DNA of 64,000 nucleotides from Hybos culiciformis (Eukaryota > Arthropoda > Insecta > Diptera > Hybotidae), in the NCBI GenBank assembly GCA_964007475.1, contig OZ023275.1, positions 24,575,052-24,639,051 on the forward strand. The letters are read 5' to 3'. Positions 24,248 to 38,352 of this stretch are shown here, one piece after another. Below the pieces are notes generated by a model. That model did no database searches. It worked only from the letters and a program-made list of their open reading frames with translations, and was not told the origin of the DNA. Numbering within the stretch: position 1 is the stretch's first letter; the number at the start of each line of letters is the position of its first letter. The position numbers and the translations under genes were made by a program.

Positions 24248-24260
24248 GTAAATGCTTTAT

Positions 24261-24835
24261 TTCAATTCTGATTAGAGTACTTAAAAAAATAGATGTATAA
24301 ATAATATAAATAGTATTATATAAATAAAATAAATAGCATTAAAGTAGAATTTCTTGTTTTACAAATTATTAACGAATTAATTCATTTTAATTCTATTTTA
24401 AGATCAATTTGTGATAAAATCTTATAAGAATTAAATAACTTATTTTTTTTGTTTAAATTGATATAGCTGCGGCGCGGCGCCATAATGATTTTGTAATGAA
24501 TGGAAATATTTTTAGTAATGTTGTTAGAAATGCTAAAAGTTTGTTTTTTTTCTAAATGTAATTTATATTATTTAAAAGTAAATTAACATATTAAATTCAA
24601 TTGAAAATCGAAAAATTAATTGTAGCATAATGAACATTAAATCATAGTAAATAATTAATAATTATAAGGTAGGTATGTAGTATAGTCGTATCTATAAAAA
24701 CATATTAATTTTTTTTTACAAATATTTTAACTTGTACCATGTACAATATTATATTAACAGAAATTAATAAGAGAATGCAAATGAATTTGACGCGAAAGAA
24801 AATTTTAATTGAAAGCTTGTTCTGAATTTTAGATT
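24261..24835. other. gene-poor spacer
   Basis: A/T-rich DNA. Nothing is recognised. Confidence 0.5.
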
Positions 24836-24843
24836 TTATATGC

Positions 24844-25499
24844 CAGGGCTGCCCAATCAGGCGATCGTGTTCTACCAGTCGATCTCGACACGAATTTGGG
24901 TCGATCTTATACTACAGACTAAAAACGTTAAAAAAAAAATTTTTGTGAACCCAAAATTTTTTAAATAATTGCTAATAAGTGAACAGACTCTTAGGTACCT
25001 TATTTTAAATTTTATTTTACTTGCCTATTTTAAGTATGAGAAAACTTCAAAATTACTGAATTCTAGCGATTTATTTGAATTTGACTCAAATTTGTTTGAA
25101 TATTTTAGTTTCGATTTAGAATTCACGTGACCAACTACTTATTATTATTTTGATAATTATATTAATTACTTGTTTTATTGTTTCTGTACAAAGTTTTTTT
25201 TAACTTTTCCCAGCCCTAATCGTGAGCGTTGCAAAGAAAACTAAAATCTACCATTATCACGATGAATGAAGTTATATTTTTTATTTAATTTTAAATAAAG
25301 TTATATTTTTTAATTGATAAATTTTTTAATTGATAATTTACATTTGTTTTGACTTGTTTTGTGTCAATTTTTTCGTATTTTAAATTGAAATGAAATAAAC
25401 TCAAGTTATACCGATCAAATTTTTTTGTATATGGGTAGATCTCGATGTAGTTGGATTAAAAAAAGTCGAACTTTAGTACAAAAAGGATGGGCAGGCCTG
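24844..25499. mobile_element. non-autonomous hAT element (CAGGGCTGCCCA end)
   Basis: Left end CAGGGCTGCCCAATC and right end (reverse complement) CAGGCCTGCCCATCC form imperfect terminal inverted repeats. The element is flanked by an exact 8-bp target duplication TTATATGC (24,836-24,843 and 25,500-25,507), the hallmark of hAT transposition. GTCGATC-type motifs recur near the left end. No transposase remnant is recognised in its 656 bp. Confidence 0.9.
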
Positions 25500-25507
25500 T
25501 TATATGC

Positions 25508-28500
25508 AATACAGTTATGTCTCAATTTTTTTTAGGTAAATATTAAATATCTTATTTCATGGTCGGATACACGCCTGTATCTATGAAATTCTAAAGCTGA
25601 ATTAAATTTATTTCTTATTCTTATTTTTTATTAATTAGAAAAATTTGTCTCTAATTAATCATAGTTGTGTAATCTCGCATTAAGTTAATTTAATGAAGTA
25701 AAAAATCTTAAATCAAATTAATAAGAAAGTTTAATGGTATTCTTATTAATTGCCTTAACACAAAACTGGATAAAATATAATGCATTAATTTTGATGTTTA
25801 ATGTTAAACAACATTTCAGATAATAAAACTATGGAAATAAAATATATATGTTCCTGCATAAAAATTATAGTTTTTCTTTTCTTGCATTCTAATATTTTGT
25901 ACAGACTAGGAGATTGTTTCCAGATAACGAGTTGTTCTCGGATAGTTCGAGGATTATTGGAAAATTTTCATACAAAATTTTTCTCCGATTAGTTGCCGGA
26001 TTAGCTTCTGAACTAGCTAATCTAAAAACTTTTAGCTCATTTGGTTCCTTGAATTAGCTGGTAGTGACTAAAAATGTCCTAAATATCCTAAACTATGTAT
26101 GTGGAAAACCCATTATCGAAATGTCAAAATAATAATCGTTATCATTTGTGAACAGTGGTTTCTTGTTCTATGATAATTACCGAATTAGTGAGTGATTATA
26201 GTCATGTCTGCGTCCACGATATAAATGAATGACAAATTTTTAAACTAATTTAAGGACTTTTCACATTACATGTCGAACGTTCTCTTAAATTACTGCAGTA
26301 AATTTTTTAATTATTTTTAATTTCTTTAATTATTTTTAATAACCAATAAAATTGTGTGAAAAATTTATGATTAATATTATTTGTTACAAATAATGAACAA
26401 AATGAAAATAAATAAAAAAATATAAATTACATTTGGCGAATATTGGACATATCTATCTATATATATCAAATGATTGAATGTCAACCTATAAAACATGAAG
26501 GAAATTAAAAATAAACAGTAGTTACTTTTAACTTTCTAAAAATTTAAATTTTCTTAATTTAGATTAAAATTATATTGAAAAATAAAACAATGCTGTTGGT
26601 CGTTTTACAACGAAAAAAAAAAAACCTTCTAAATTACTAAAAAAAAAAATAAACATTGATTGTAAATTTCATAAATTATGCATGTTAGTATATAACATAT
26701 ATAACAGAAAAAATATTACTATATGTACATAGCAGCATCGACATGCATGCGCATAGTGTAGATGTACACATATGTATGTATGTTTTATTAGTCATATTGT
26801 ATCTTTTACCACCCGCTTTTTCATTTACACATTTTGAAGATACATTTTTATTTATCTTAGCATTATTTTACTGACGATGGATGGTAAACTGACTTGTTTG
26901 CGTTTTTCTTGTAGGAAACTTGCATTTTATTTGCTTTGCGCTAATTAGAAATACAAAATAAATTAGCATTGTATATAAAAATTGAAACATGGGGAGAATG
27001 AATGTCTCTTTTTTCTTATTGATCCAATTAACAAGGCGAATAACACTTTCCGGTCTCAGAATATTATAAAGTTCACTAACCCGCTTAAAAAAAAATTGTA
27101 TATGCCGTCACAAAGTATAAGTTAGAAATACTCTTTCCTAAACATTATTGTGTATTATATTATTTTTGTTCACAAACCTATATATATAGTTTTTTTTTTA
27201 CAATTTAATTATAAAGTCGATGGATTCAAAGTTCCTAAGTATTCTCAAAAATTTAATTAACGACCCTTTCAGAGATTTAGATAATTTATTCTTGTTTACA
27301 TAATGTGTACCTCTGTGCGGAATATCTGGAGAGATGCTCCGTATGCATATACTTTTACACACAATTATCTGAGTCTTAAATCTGAACATTGATTATTGAA
27401 AAAAACTTTAAATAAGTTCGAAGCTGTACAAATAGATCACATCTTTGGTAATTAATAACCAACTTTATGGTAATTAATAACAAACTTTATAACTCTAATG
27501 ATTCATCCGCATTCCGGATGAGACTAAGCTTATTCAACAAAAATTTAAAAGAAAAACTATAAACCGATAGGTAATTACCTTTTTCCGATAAAACTCTTAA
27601 ATCTCTTGACCAATTTAATTTTGCAAATTTTAAAGTGCTTTTAGCATACAAAAATGTTGTCATTTAAAATGTAAATTCCGATAAAAAGTTAACAATTTAT
27701 TTTTTTCAATATATTGTGACGCAATGATTTGCACAAAATACGTGTAAATAAATTTATGCACGCATATTTATTTTGTGTTCTTTTTTGAAAATAAAAAAAC
27801 GTAAAAATAATCATCAAAGCCTTAGATTTAGAAAAATATAAGCATGTTACTGAATCGAATCTGGAGTTTTTTTCTGTTTTCTGATAAGATGAAATTGGAG
27901 GATATTTTCTTAAAGCAAAGAAGTCGTGTTTCAAACCCGCTCACTGTCGAGAATAGTAACAACTTAAAAATTTAATAATGGGACATGTGACGGAAATAAT
28001 TGGCAAGAAGTGAGAATTTGGCCTGTTACGTAACAAAAGGGTTTAAAACTCTGAAGCCTTCTTATCCGGCAAATAGTTTTGCATTTATATGAGTTTAATT
28101 TCCATATACCTATAAATATTGAATAACATATTCTGTCTTCTGTCACACAGAATTCATTTCATTTTAAAGCTTTTAGTGTTTCGCATACGTACATGCTTAC
28201 ATGTATGTATAAATGGTTTAACATTTGATGATTTTTTTTTTAAGTTTTGCTTAATGCATTTTAATTTCAATGTTTGCATCTACTATTATATTACATAATA
28301 TGTAATTTAACCCAATTTCGGTTATTAAACATAAACATTACATTAATTTAATTAAGATATTCGTGCAGTGTACTTAAAGTTTATTAATATTGCACAAACG
28401 GTTTATTCGGTGTTTGAATATTAATCAACTTGTAAAACCAGAAATTTTCCATAACACGAATGGCAGAGGTTAATGGTTTGTCTTTTTTTCTTAATTTTTA

Positions 28501-29900
28501 AATATTTATGTATTTATTATATTTATTTTTAAAATTAAAAAAAAACATTTAAATAAGAAACAGCATGAAATTGTTTTCATATTATAACATTAGAAAATTG
28601 TTAAAATCGGATTATAATCTCAAAATTTCATACATGGTTCTGTTACTGACATTAACTACTCCAGTTCTCACAACAACATAATAATTAACATTTTACTATA
28701 AATGTTAAATACCTGCAATTTATGATTTTAATATTAGGCAAGCTTGTAGTCTAAACAGTTGAAAAATTAATTTTTACAGATTTGCACTTTCTTTTTACAG
28801 ATTTGCACTTCGTCAATTTTGTGGCGCTAGTTAAATAATTTCCCTATTTATTTGAGTATAGCACAGCATCATACCATCATATTCTATATTTTCTATATGT
28901 TCAGTCAGCCTTTATCAGGATTAAAAATATATTTCATAAATTTATTCAATATTGCCTACACAAAATAAAAAATAAAAATTTATTTATATTAAAAAAATAT
29001 TTTTTTTGTTAAATTAATTCATGAATTAAATCAAATAACGAAATATAATGTACTGATATTACATTGAATTCTCCTTTTTTGAACATAAAAACGGTAAATT
29101 AAGCCGGAATATTTATTGTTTTTAATGTTTTTATAAAAGAAAATACACTAAAAAATAAAAAATTGGAGGTCGAGTCAGTTAAATAAAAATCTTCTACTTT
29201 AGCTATTAAAATATTTAAATTCCCTGCAGCTAAATTAATTAAATATTTTTGTAATTTTTCATTTCTTTGTCCTTCAATTTATGATTGTTATTATTGTTAA
29301 TAAACATTACAGACAATTTATTATGATTTTTTTTTATTTTTTTTTTTTTATCTTTTTTGTAAACTTAAGTTATATATACAAACATACATAATGTATAGGA
29401 TATATATATGCATATTTATTTATTTATTTATTTTTATTCGGAGACCACATACTCATATTAATTATTAAATTTTTTTTTGTATAATTGTAAGCTGGATGAT
29501 ATTTGACATTAAGCTGTGATAAAACTACTTCTTTATAATTAAGTAAATTCAATTCAAATAGGTAGAGGACTTTGATTAGGTTAAATAGTCTATTCTAAAT
29601 ATTATTATTTTTTTTAAAGGCGGTTATATGGCCTAAGATAGTATACTACATAATCACTTTTTATTTTTATTCATGACAACTACACACTGAAAGAAAAAAA
29701 ATAATGGAAAAATCAGTTATAAAATATAGCAGCAGAATGATTATAACTAAGAGTGTGTTTTTTTTCCGGGAGTATGGCTGAAAAATCCTGCAATTATGAT
29801 TAAAAATGTATTACTTGTCCAAAAATATATAGCAAATGATTTTTAACAAAAATTGGAACACATCAAAATATTGTAGTATTTATTATAATTTATGTCGAAT
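25508..29900. other. gene-poor region
   Basis: No gene or bounded element is seen. Minor direct repeats are present, for example a 21-bp-spaced TTTTTACAGATTTGCACTT pair at 28,771 and 28,792 and a GGTAATTAATAAC pair near 27,449. Confidence 0.45.
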
Positions 29901-29908
29901 GTTGCTAC

Positions 29909-30652
29909 TAGGGTTTCCATACTCGGTTACCGAGTACTCGGTTACTCGGTTATTTTCCTGTTTTTTACATTACTCGAAAATCGGTTTTTCGGCTTTAATA
30001 CTCGGTTATTATTTAAACAATATTGTAGAGGCAAAATAAATATCAAATGAATTCAAATTCAAAAAAATAATGTAATTAGGCTTAGAACAAAATATAGTTT
30101 TAGTTTTTTGTTTTTGAAATTGTAGTCCAAATTCAAAACTAGTAAGTAAGCTTCGCAAAAAAATTGTTTTGGTTCTTCTTTTTAATTCGAAAATAAGTTT
30201 ATTCGACAAACTGGAAACTAATGTAAGATATTATATTTTGCGAAAAACAGCCTTTTTTCTAATATTGGAAATAATATAAAAGACTTTAAATCTGATTTTA
30301 AAATATTAGATGGAACAAAAAAGCGTACGGAGAATCTTAAACGATTATGCGAGGACTTATTCACTAAAGGCCTTATTAACTAACGCAACGGAAAGGGTTT
30401 TCATGACCAAAATAAGAAGACGTTAAACTTCGAATCGTTAGATGTACCTACTCATTTTTTTTTAAATATTTTTTTAAGTAAAAATTAATAATCATTTGAA
30501 TGTAATTTATATTCTTTTTTATAATATAAATTAAAAATATAACATAACATAATTTTTTTTTAAATACTCGGTTAATCGAGTACTCGGTTAATTTTCCTTA
30601 CAGATACTCGAAAACTCGGTTAATTGATTTTGCCGAGTAATTGGAAACCCTA
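29909..30652. mobile_element. hAT element with ACTCGGTTA subterminal repeats
   Basis: Terminal inverted repeats start TAGGGTTTCCA and are flanked by an exact 8-bp duplication GTTGCTAC (29,901-29,908 and 30,653-30,660). Multiple ACTCGGTTA motifs sit in direct and inverted arrangement in the first 100 bp and last 90 bp, likely transposase-binding sites. A degraded transposase C-terminus remains inside. It appears to be an internally deleted, decayed copy. Confidence 0.92.
30370..30465 (+). pseudogene. relic of hAT transposase C-terminal domain
   Basis: One plus-strand frame reads LLTNATERVFMTKIRRR and then stops. This resembles the S/TERxFS motif and following basic helix of the hAT C-terminal dimerisation domain. 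Stops and frame changes follow immediately. It lies inside a hAT element with matching orientation, which supports the assignment. Confidence 0.55.
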
Positions 30653-30660
30653 GTTGCTAC

Positions 30661-33600
30661 ATAATCATATATATTAAAAAATAATAGTTCGAACTATTTT
30701 TTCTTGTTAAAACGAATAGCTTATCTTGCTAAATGCTTCCATAGGAATGTAGAGAAATTATAGCTCTGGCAGCTATCTGAATATTTAGTGTACCTACCTC
30801 ATAATTTTTCAATAATTTTTTTTTGCTCAACTAAAAACTTGGTAGATACTTTAGTTGATTAAATCTTTAAAGGAATGTGTAACAAAAATGACATAACGAT
30901 ATTAGTATTTAGTTTACATACATAATATAATCTGAAGTTTTAACTTAATTTACCTAATACCTACACCCACAAATTCATTCCTTGTATTGTGTCCAATATA
31001 AAAATTAAATATTCAACATAAAAGCCATTAATTATGTATTAATTATGTATTCGAATCACGGAAATTTTAAATTTAAATATAATATTTGCAGTTGGAATAA
31101 TATTTAAAGTTTAATATATAAAAATTGATTTCTTTTGACTGAAAATGTGCGTGTATTGGAAAATAAATGCAGAAATGTTTAGCACAATGTACTATGTAAA
31201 ATTTCTCGAATAATATGAAGTTTCCTTTTTTTTTCAGACAGAATTGAAAAATTAATTCTTGTCACACTAAAAATCTATTTGTTAAAGAATTTTCTTTTAT
31301 ACTAAAAGTATTTTATTCTTTATAGCTCTTCTGCAAATTTTTTTTTTTACTTTACCAAATAAATAAAAAAACACTTCACTTTTATATTATTATGTTGATT
31401 TTCTTTTAACTATAAAATGATAAATGCATTGTATAAGTTCCTTAAGCTTTATAAGGTGTCGGATTTTAGATAAAATATTTGTAAGTGTTGTTTAGAAAAG
31501 TATAGTAGGTAGGTATATAATTCATATTTGCGTTCACAATTTGATGTTGAAATATTTGATATGTTTGTTTTAAATAATTTCTATTTTAAATACATACATT
31601 CCCATATAATTTTTTTTAGGTTTACTTATATGCCGTAGAATCTTGAATATATATATATAATGGAAAAACACCTCAAGGAAACATAACATTTTTTTACATT
31701 CCTATAACCGAAATTTATTGAAACTTTTATTAATAATTTTAAAATAAAAAAAAATTTATGACATAAAATTTGCTCTTTTGGACAGATAATGTTTAGAAAT
31801 GTATACATGACTTAATAATAATCTTTTTATTTCACAATTTACTTTTTAACTATAATAAATTTTATTTTTAACTATAATTTTTAACTATAATATTTCAATT
31901 GTAATTTCTTAAAATATTTTAAAAATAGTTTAAACAAAATTTACAAAAAATTGAAATCCTATTCCTTTTCATAATAATTTTAATACTTAGTTAATAAAAA
32001 AAAATTAAATTTTTTTTTTTATAATTTTTACTATTGTCATTTTTTATTAAGAATAATAAGATATTGACAGTAATAGAAGAGTAAAGTCCTTTGTACAGCC
32101 GAGTAAATTTTTTGCAGATACAACATTACTAAAAGGAAAAAAAAAAAGTAAAAATAAATAAAAATAAAATAAACTCATTTTACAAATAGTTTTTTAGTGT
32201 GACAAGAATAATTTTTTATTTTAATTTAAAAAAAAAAAAAAAAATGGAATTATAAAAGGTATACAAATAATACAAAGTATTTCTAACTATAAAGAAATAA
32301 GTGTATGTAATTTAATGTTCTTTCAGTTAAGTGTAAAATAAATTGAAAACAAATATAACATAAAATAAAATAAAATTCTAACCACAGTCATTAAAATTTT
32401 AAATAAAAAAACACTGTGCCTTGAATATACAAAATAATAAGTTTAACTAATTTTTAATTCAAAATAAATATAGTTAGTAGTCATAGTCATCAGCAGATGA
32501 CTTGAAAATATTTTTATGATAATACATAAATAGTGTCTTTTTGTAGACAAAAAAAAAGTTATGAAATTTAGATTTCCAGACTTAAAGTAAGTAAAAATAA
32601 TTAGATATAAAGAGCTTTATATATTCTTCTTTTGTCTAACACAATTCTTTCCCAATTATTGTCAATTTTCCCTAAAACAGATTATATATCGTTCTAAATT
32701 ATATTTGTAACAGTGCAATGCTTTTTTCATCTGCTGTGGCACATAACATTTCTTTTCAGATTATTTAATGATCAGAATATTTACAAACATGTCTGGATTT
32801 AAAAAAAAATTACTATTGGCCATGATAAGAATTAAAATATAAAATAAAGCAAACAAAACATTCTGTCTTTTAATATCGCAGGGCTGAATTACACCTACTG
32901 TTGACAAAGTTCATAAAGTTTGATCTTAATATAAGCATTTCTGGTTTTCATATAACACAGATAATTGCTATTGTAATTATTAAAATGCATTCTAAAAGGT
33001 TTCCAGAGGCATATTCTAGAAATCTTAAAATCTTGATTAATGTATTTTAGAACAGGAAAATATATTTAGTTCTGCGATACACTATGAGACTTAATGTTTT
33101 TCGAACCTTCACAGTTAGAAATTATACAATATTTAACATTTATTTTATTTTATGCTAATAATAGGGAAATAATTTTTATTTTGATTAAAAAATTTAAAAA
33201 AAAATATTTTTTCTTTTTGCATTTAAGAAAATAATATTTGAGAAAAAATTAAATATATAATTAAAAAAAAATTTCCTCAAAAGTCAAGCTACATATATTA
33301 CCAACTTCATGGACGTTCATTTATAATAAATTATTGCAATATTTATTCAAATGCACTGATCTCAAATAAAAATTTATTAAAAAAAATTTTTTATTACACC
33401 GACTGCAGGCTATTTTTGTTTATGAATTGTTATTTTAATTTTTTCGCTTCAAATAATTCATTTCCGATTGATTTCAATATAATAACAACATATAAGAAAA
33501 AATAATGCAGTGATCTTAAACTTTGTAAATATAATGTTTACATGTTGCTGCAAATAATTATACATTCTTTATATTTTAATTTCCTCATTTAACATACACA

Positions 33601-36600
33601 AATTCATTTAAAATGCATAAATAGGTATTCAAATATTAAACTAAAAACAATATGTTTGTGATTCTTTATTATTCGCGTAACCTTCAGTTCCTCTATATAA
33701 GTTTATATCGTCGTTGAATTGCATAGAATGAGTATGCCAACTTCTTTATGATTTTGAGTTTGGTGTCACAAAAAAACTGAAGATGAAAAAATTTCCGTTT
33801 TTTTGGTAGTTTTAGATTTTTCGAACTCAATTAATTAATTAAGCAATTTTTTCACATTAAGAACTATTTTTTTGAACTTTTTGCGAGTATTGCCGACGTT
33901 ATGTAAATACTAAAAGAAATTGTATTTGTATTTTATATGAAAAATTTGATTTAAAAATATTTTCATGGTTGATCAACATTAAGTTTAATTTTTGTTTTTC
34001 ATTTCTATTCACTTCGGAAATCGATTTAATAGCCCTTGCAATATAATCTCAGATCCGATGTACCTATTATTTTTTTCTATTAAAATACATGTACCTGATT
34101 TAATAAAATTTTAATTTAATATTATAAAATCCATAATTTTCCTTATGGGAATAAAATAAATTAATTAAATTCAATGTTTTTTAATGGGATCCAAATTATT
34201 GACAGCCGACATTATTTAAATTTATTAGTTCTGCCCACTACACTTTTTATTTTTATAACTTAAAAAGCAGAAATAAGAGTAGATTTTGTAAGATATAACA
34301 TTGGAAAAAGTAAGTATGTAGAGTTTTAAATATTGATTTTCTATCTTCTAAATTTACAGCCGGCGTGGATTAACGCCTAATTGCAAGAATAAAACACTAA
34401 TTTTATTATAAAATTTTTAAAAATGTTGAAGATTAATTTAAGTATGAAGAAATAATAATTAATGTGAAGTATTTATTCTTTGCCCAATAATTGCAAAACA
34501 TTTTTTAACATAATTATGTTGAAAAAAAAAAAAGTTCAGAAACCCCTCAATACAAGTTTTCAAAATTTATATTATGTGATAAATAAATATAAATTTCATT
34601 ATTCTGACTGATTAAAATGAAGTCCGGTCAACCATTATTATTAGAGTCAATCGACCAAACAATATTCAGTAGTCTGTTGGTCACTATTATTTAATTTAAT
34701 GTGCATTGACTGCGTTTTTTTTAATGTTTTTTTTTTCGCAAAGAAGTGTTTTATATCATGTTGATGGCGCCCTTATGACTATTGCTTGATTATATGAACA
34801 TGATTGAATGGAATTCTATAAAATGCAAAAATAAATATGTGAAATTTTTATAAATTTAATAATGTTTTGTTATCATCATTACATCAACTGCATTGTGCCT
34901 TAACTTTTTTCCCTTTTTTTCCAATTTTTGATATATTTTGTAAATGTTTTTTTTAAGAAGTTAGATTTTGAAAATAAATATTTAAGTTTCCAAAAGTTTT
35001 TTTTTTTTTTTTATATATTTTTCTATTTTTCTATTTTATATATTTTTCTATTTTATAATGAAGATTTTTAACACTTTTATTATTATCTACATTGGTTGCC
35101 TTTCAAATAACGATTTTTGAAAAATGTTGAACTAAAAATATGAAAATTTCGATGAGAAGCTAATTGTATTGCCTTACGATTCTTTTAGACCTAATTTTTT
35201 ATGAACTATAGTTTTATGAATTTATGTATAGTTAAAAAAATATAATATAAGTGGAAACATTTGTTAGATTTCACTTTTTCGTAATTGACGTATGTATATA
35301 AATTAAAGCAGTTTACAAAGGTCAAAGTCACAATTAGACATGCATATATAAATGTAATAAAAGTTCTCTATGTAAATTTATGAATTTATGTTGAATATGT
35401 TTTCAAAGTTTTAATTCCCTACCATTAAGTCGTCATTTTAGACTTTAAAGGCAACATAAATATTAATATAAATTTAGTGAATTAATATTATAAGAGATCG
35501 TAGTTTTTTTTTTTTTTATTTTGCAAATACTTTCATAAATAAATAAATGAAAAACTTTACGATTGACAAAGAATCCATATTTATATAAGGTAAATTTATT
35601 TGTTACGTTATGGCTTTACCGAAAAGTTAATTTACGAAAAACTAAATCGCGTCAGAACTAAAATTCAACCCGAACTAACATAACAGAGTATAACGAAATA
35701 AAAAGTTGGTATATTAAAAATAATCAAGAGTCATGAGAATCATGAGATGACAAATATTTTTTTTTTTTTTGCTGTTACTCTTTATTCCCTTTATCAGCAT
35801 CGAAGTATATTTAAATTTACTTACAGCACAGCACTACTTTTGCTTACATATAAAACATTAACTTAGGATAAATTTTAGCATTGGGTACGTACATATATAA
35901 CTTAAAATTTGTTTATTTTTAAAATTTATTTGTTTTATCTTCATTGTTGGCCGAAAACTTCAAACTCTATAAAATTGATTATTTCCTATTTAAAATATAT
36001 AGGTACACTGAAAATATATTTTGAAGAACTCAAAAAAATAATAAATAAATAAATAAAATGAAAACAAATTTAATAATATTTAGAAATAAATTAAAAAAAA
36101 TAAAATTAAACATAAACATAGAATAAATTAAAAATAAATATAAATACTTTTATGCTGGTTTTGTTGTCATAAAAACCATATAAATAGAGAACACATTATT
36201 ATAAACACATAAACGTTAAATTGAAATTATATTTATTATTCTTAGGAGGTAATTTTTAGAAAATAAAATGATTTTGAAGGACTCTCAATCTTAAATATTG
36301 AAAGTTAATTTGAACTCAATATTGAACGTTTAACCACTTAACGTTTTCAAAAGTATTTTTATGGTTTCCGAAATATTTAAAAAATACAAGGAAAGAAAGG
36401 ATCTTTTTAAGTTTTTTTTTTCTTCGCTTGTTGTTATCATAATAATCTTTTATATTTAAAAAAAAAAAATTTTTTTCATTAAAGAAACCTTATTGAATTT
36501 TTTGTGAGTGGAAAAATTAAAATTCTCACAATGAGGGTTACAGAAAATAACTAATTGCAATATAAAATTTCTTGATTTTATGTAACTTCAAAATATTCAA

Positions 36601-37712
36601 CCCCTCAAAATATTTTTAGCAAATTTTCTATTATTTTGAATGAAAATAGTATTGTGACGGTATGTATTTAACTCACCGTAATGGTAATTTGATTTCATAT
36701 TCGGCTTATAATAATATTTATGTTGATTTTTATTCAACATAATATAGTTTTACTTTAAGAACCATTATTTTAAGAAAATACAAAATTCCCAAAGAACGGA
36801 CATTTTTCTTTTGGTTCTTTCGAAATAGCATACCTAGTTACTCAGTTTATTTTATTATTGAAGCTCTTGATGTTTAGTTTTTCTCATGATTATATTTTCC
36901 TATCGTATTTTAATATTATATTTATTATCAAGCCATGAAATATGAAGCGTCACTTTTGGAGTGGAAAAAACAATGCAAAATAAAAAATTAAAATTTGGTT
37001 TTCACAAACTTTTTGTTAAAGATAAGAAGTAAGCAAAACTGTTTTTCTTTTTTAATTTTAATGATTTCGTCGAATGCATAATTCTTATCACTAAGTTGCG
37101 GCATTTATGAAATTTAATAGGTTTAAAAAAAATAAATGAAAATTCTGAAACTTGGAGTAAACTATATTACTATATAAATATGAATAAACTGTATATTGTT
37201 TTTTCTGTTTTTTTTTTAGAAAACGCAAAGTGATACATCAAATACAATATAATATAAAAATGTACATATGCATAATATATGAATTCTTCAGGCGGAATTC
37301 CATTGAGGCAACACAAAGCGATAAAATTCAAGTATCCTTACCACATGCTACATGTTTCCTATAGTTGAATTTTAATATGTCGCACAATAGATCCATTATC
37401 TAATTGTAATCGAATCCATGCCGCAGGGATCCTGCTCCATTTTATTAAAATATGGGTTTAAATTTAGAAAAAACAAGACTTCTGAATTCTGATTGAATAT
37501 TAACATAAGACATTATGACACAGACTAAAATTGCCAGTATGGAATCGTTTATGACGCATGCCACAATAATATTCGACCAAACGCATGCTACATTAGCATT
37601 CAAATGTCGCATATGAAATTATAAAAACTTGTGCCACAATGTCACACAACACAGTTATTTGTACCATTTTCAGGAGAAAAAAAAATCAACATAATATGAA
37701 CAAAAACATATG
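30661..37712. other. gene-poor region
   Basis: About 7 kb with no convincing exon, RNA gene or bounded element. It contains short tandem motifs such as TTTTTAACTATAAT near 31,840-31,895 and many homopolymer runs. Confidence 0.45.
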
Positions 37713-37714
37713 TA

Positions 37715-38350
37715 CAGGCATACCTCGTTTAGCGCTCATGTTGCGTTCCTGAAAATTGCTAAAAATTGAGCGTTAACAGAAACAGCGTTAAAAGAGGTGG
37801 TATTTACAGTAAAATATAGGGTTACGTTCCTAACCAATTTTTTTTTGGTACTTTGAAGTCAAAAATAAAAAAATTGTGTTTTGTTTTGAAAATTTTTTTT
37901 AATTCATTTATACTTTTTTTTGAAAATTAGAAACTGTCGATCACCGTTCTCAATTCGCCTAATACATTCATTTTCATCTCCAACGTCAAGCTTTTTCTAG
38001 ATTGTTTAGCAACATGTGTGTTTGGCTCACCCGTTCTTTTCTCGGCCATATTTTTTTTATAAGCAATTGATTTTTTTTTATTTAATGAATTTCATTTATT
38101 TCATCAAAATTACTGAGGTCTCTATCAAACCATGTCACTATTTCGAAAGAACAATTAATACAATATTTCATATTAGGATTCCCTAAATTATAATTGTTTT
38201 TGAAATTTTGAAAAAGAGGGATTCCAACAATTATAAATATGAAATTAGAAAAATAAAACGTTTTAAAAAATGCTTTAATGCAAAAAAAAATCAAAAGAGC
38301 GCTATAGCGAAACAGCGCTAAAAGAGGTAGCGTTAATCGAGGTATGCCTG
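37715..38350. mobile_element. Tigger/pogo-like element
   Basis: Terminal inverted repeats begin CAGGCATACCTCG and extend about 22 bp with two mismatches. The element is flanked by TA on both sides (37,713-37,714; 38,351-38,352), as for Tc1/mariner/pogo elements. AGCGCT-like motifs recur near both ends. The 636-bp body contains a transposase N-terminal relic on the minus strand, so it is an internally deleted copy. Confidence 0.88.
37930..38049 (-). pseudogene. relic of pogo/Tigger transposase N-terminus
   Basis: From an ATG at 38,049 the minus strand reads MAEKRTG, later KSLTLEMKMNVLGEL, and after a frame shift RRIENGDRQ. This fits the CENP-B-type helix-turn-helix at the start of Tigger/pogo transposases (pattern K-x-L-T-L-E-x-K...RRIE-G). 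It is broken by the frameshift and lacks the DDE domain. Confidence 0.65.
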
Positions 38351-38352
38351 TA

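Larger units (their letters stand above)
23225..24260. other. exon-like composite region of unknown origin
   Basis: Less AT-biased than its surroundings. On the plus strand, 23,233-23,440 reads as a Ser-repeat, then His/Gln-rich stretch (SAQQEHHQQQPQQH), but the (TCA)n tract contains two TGA codons. 23,676-23,860 is open after an acceptor-like TTGATTTTAG and reads KGINTETLLKQVLKWKGDR; another frame is open over 23,769-23,987. I recognise none of these. It looks like decayed exon or retro-sequence, abutting the Fanzor fragment. Confidence 0.35.
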
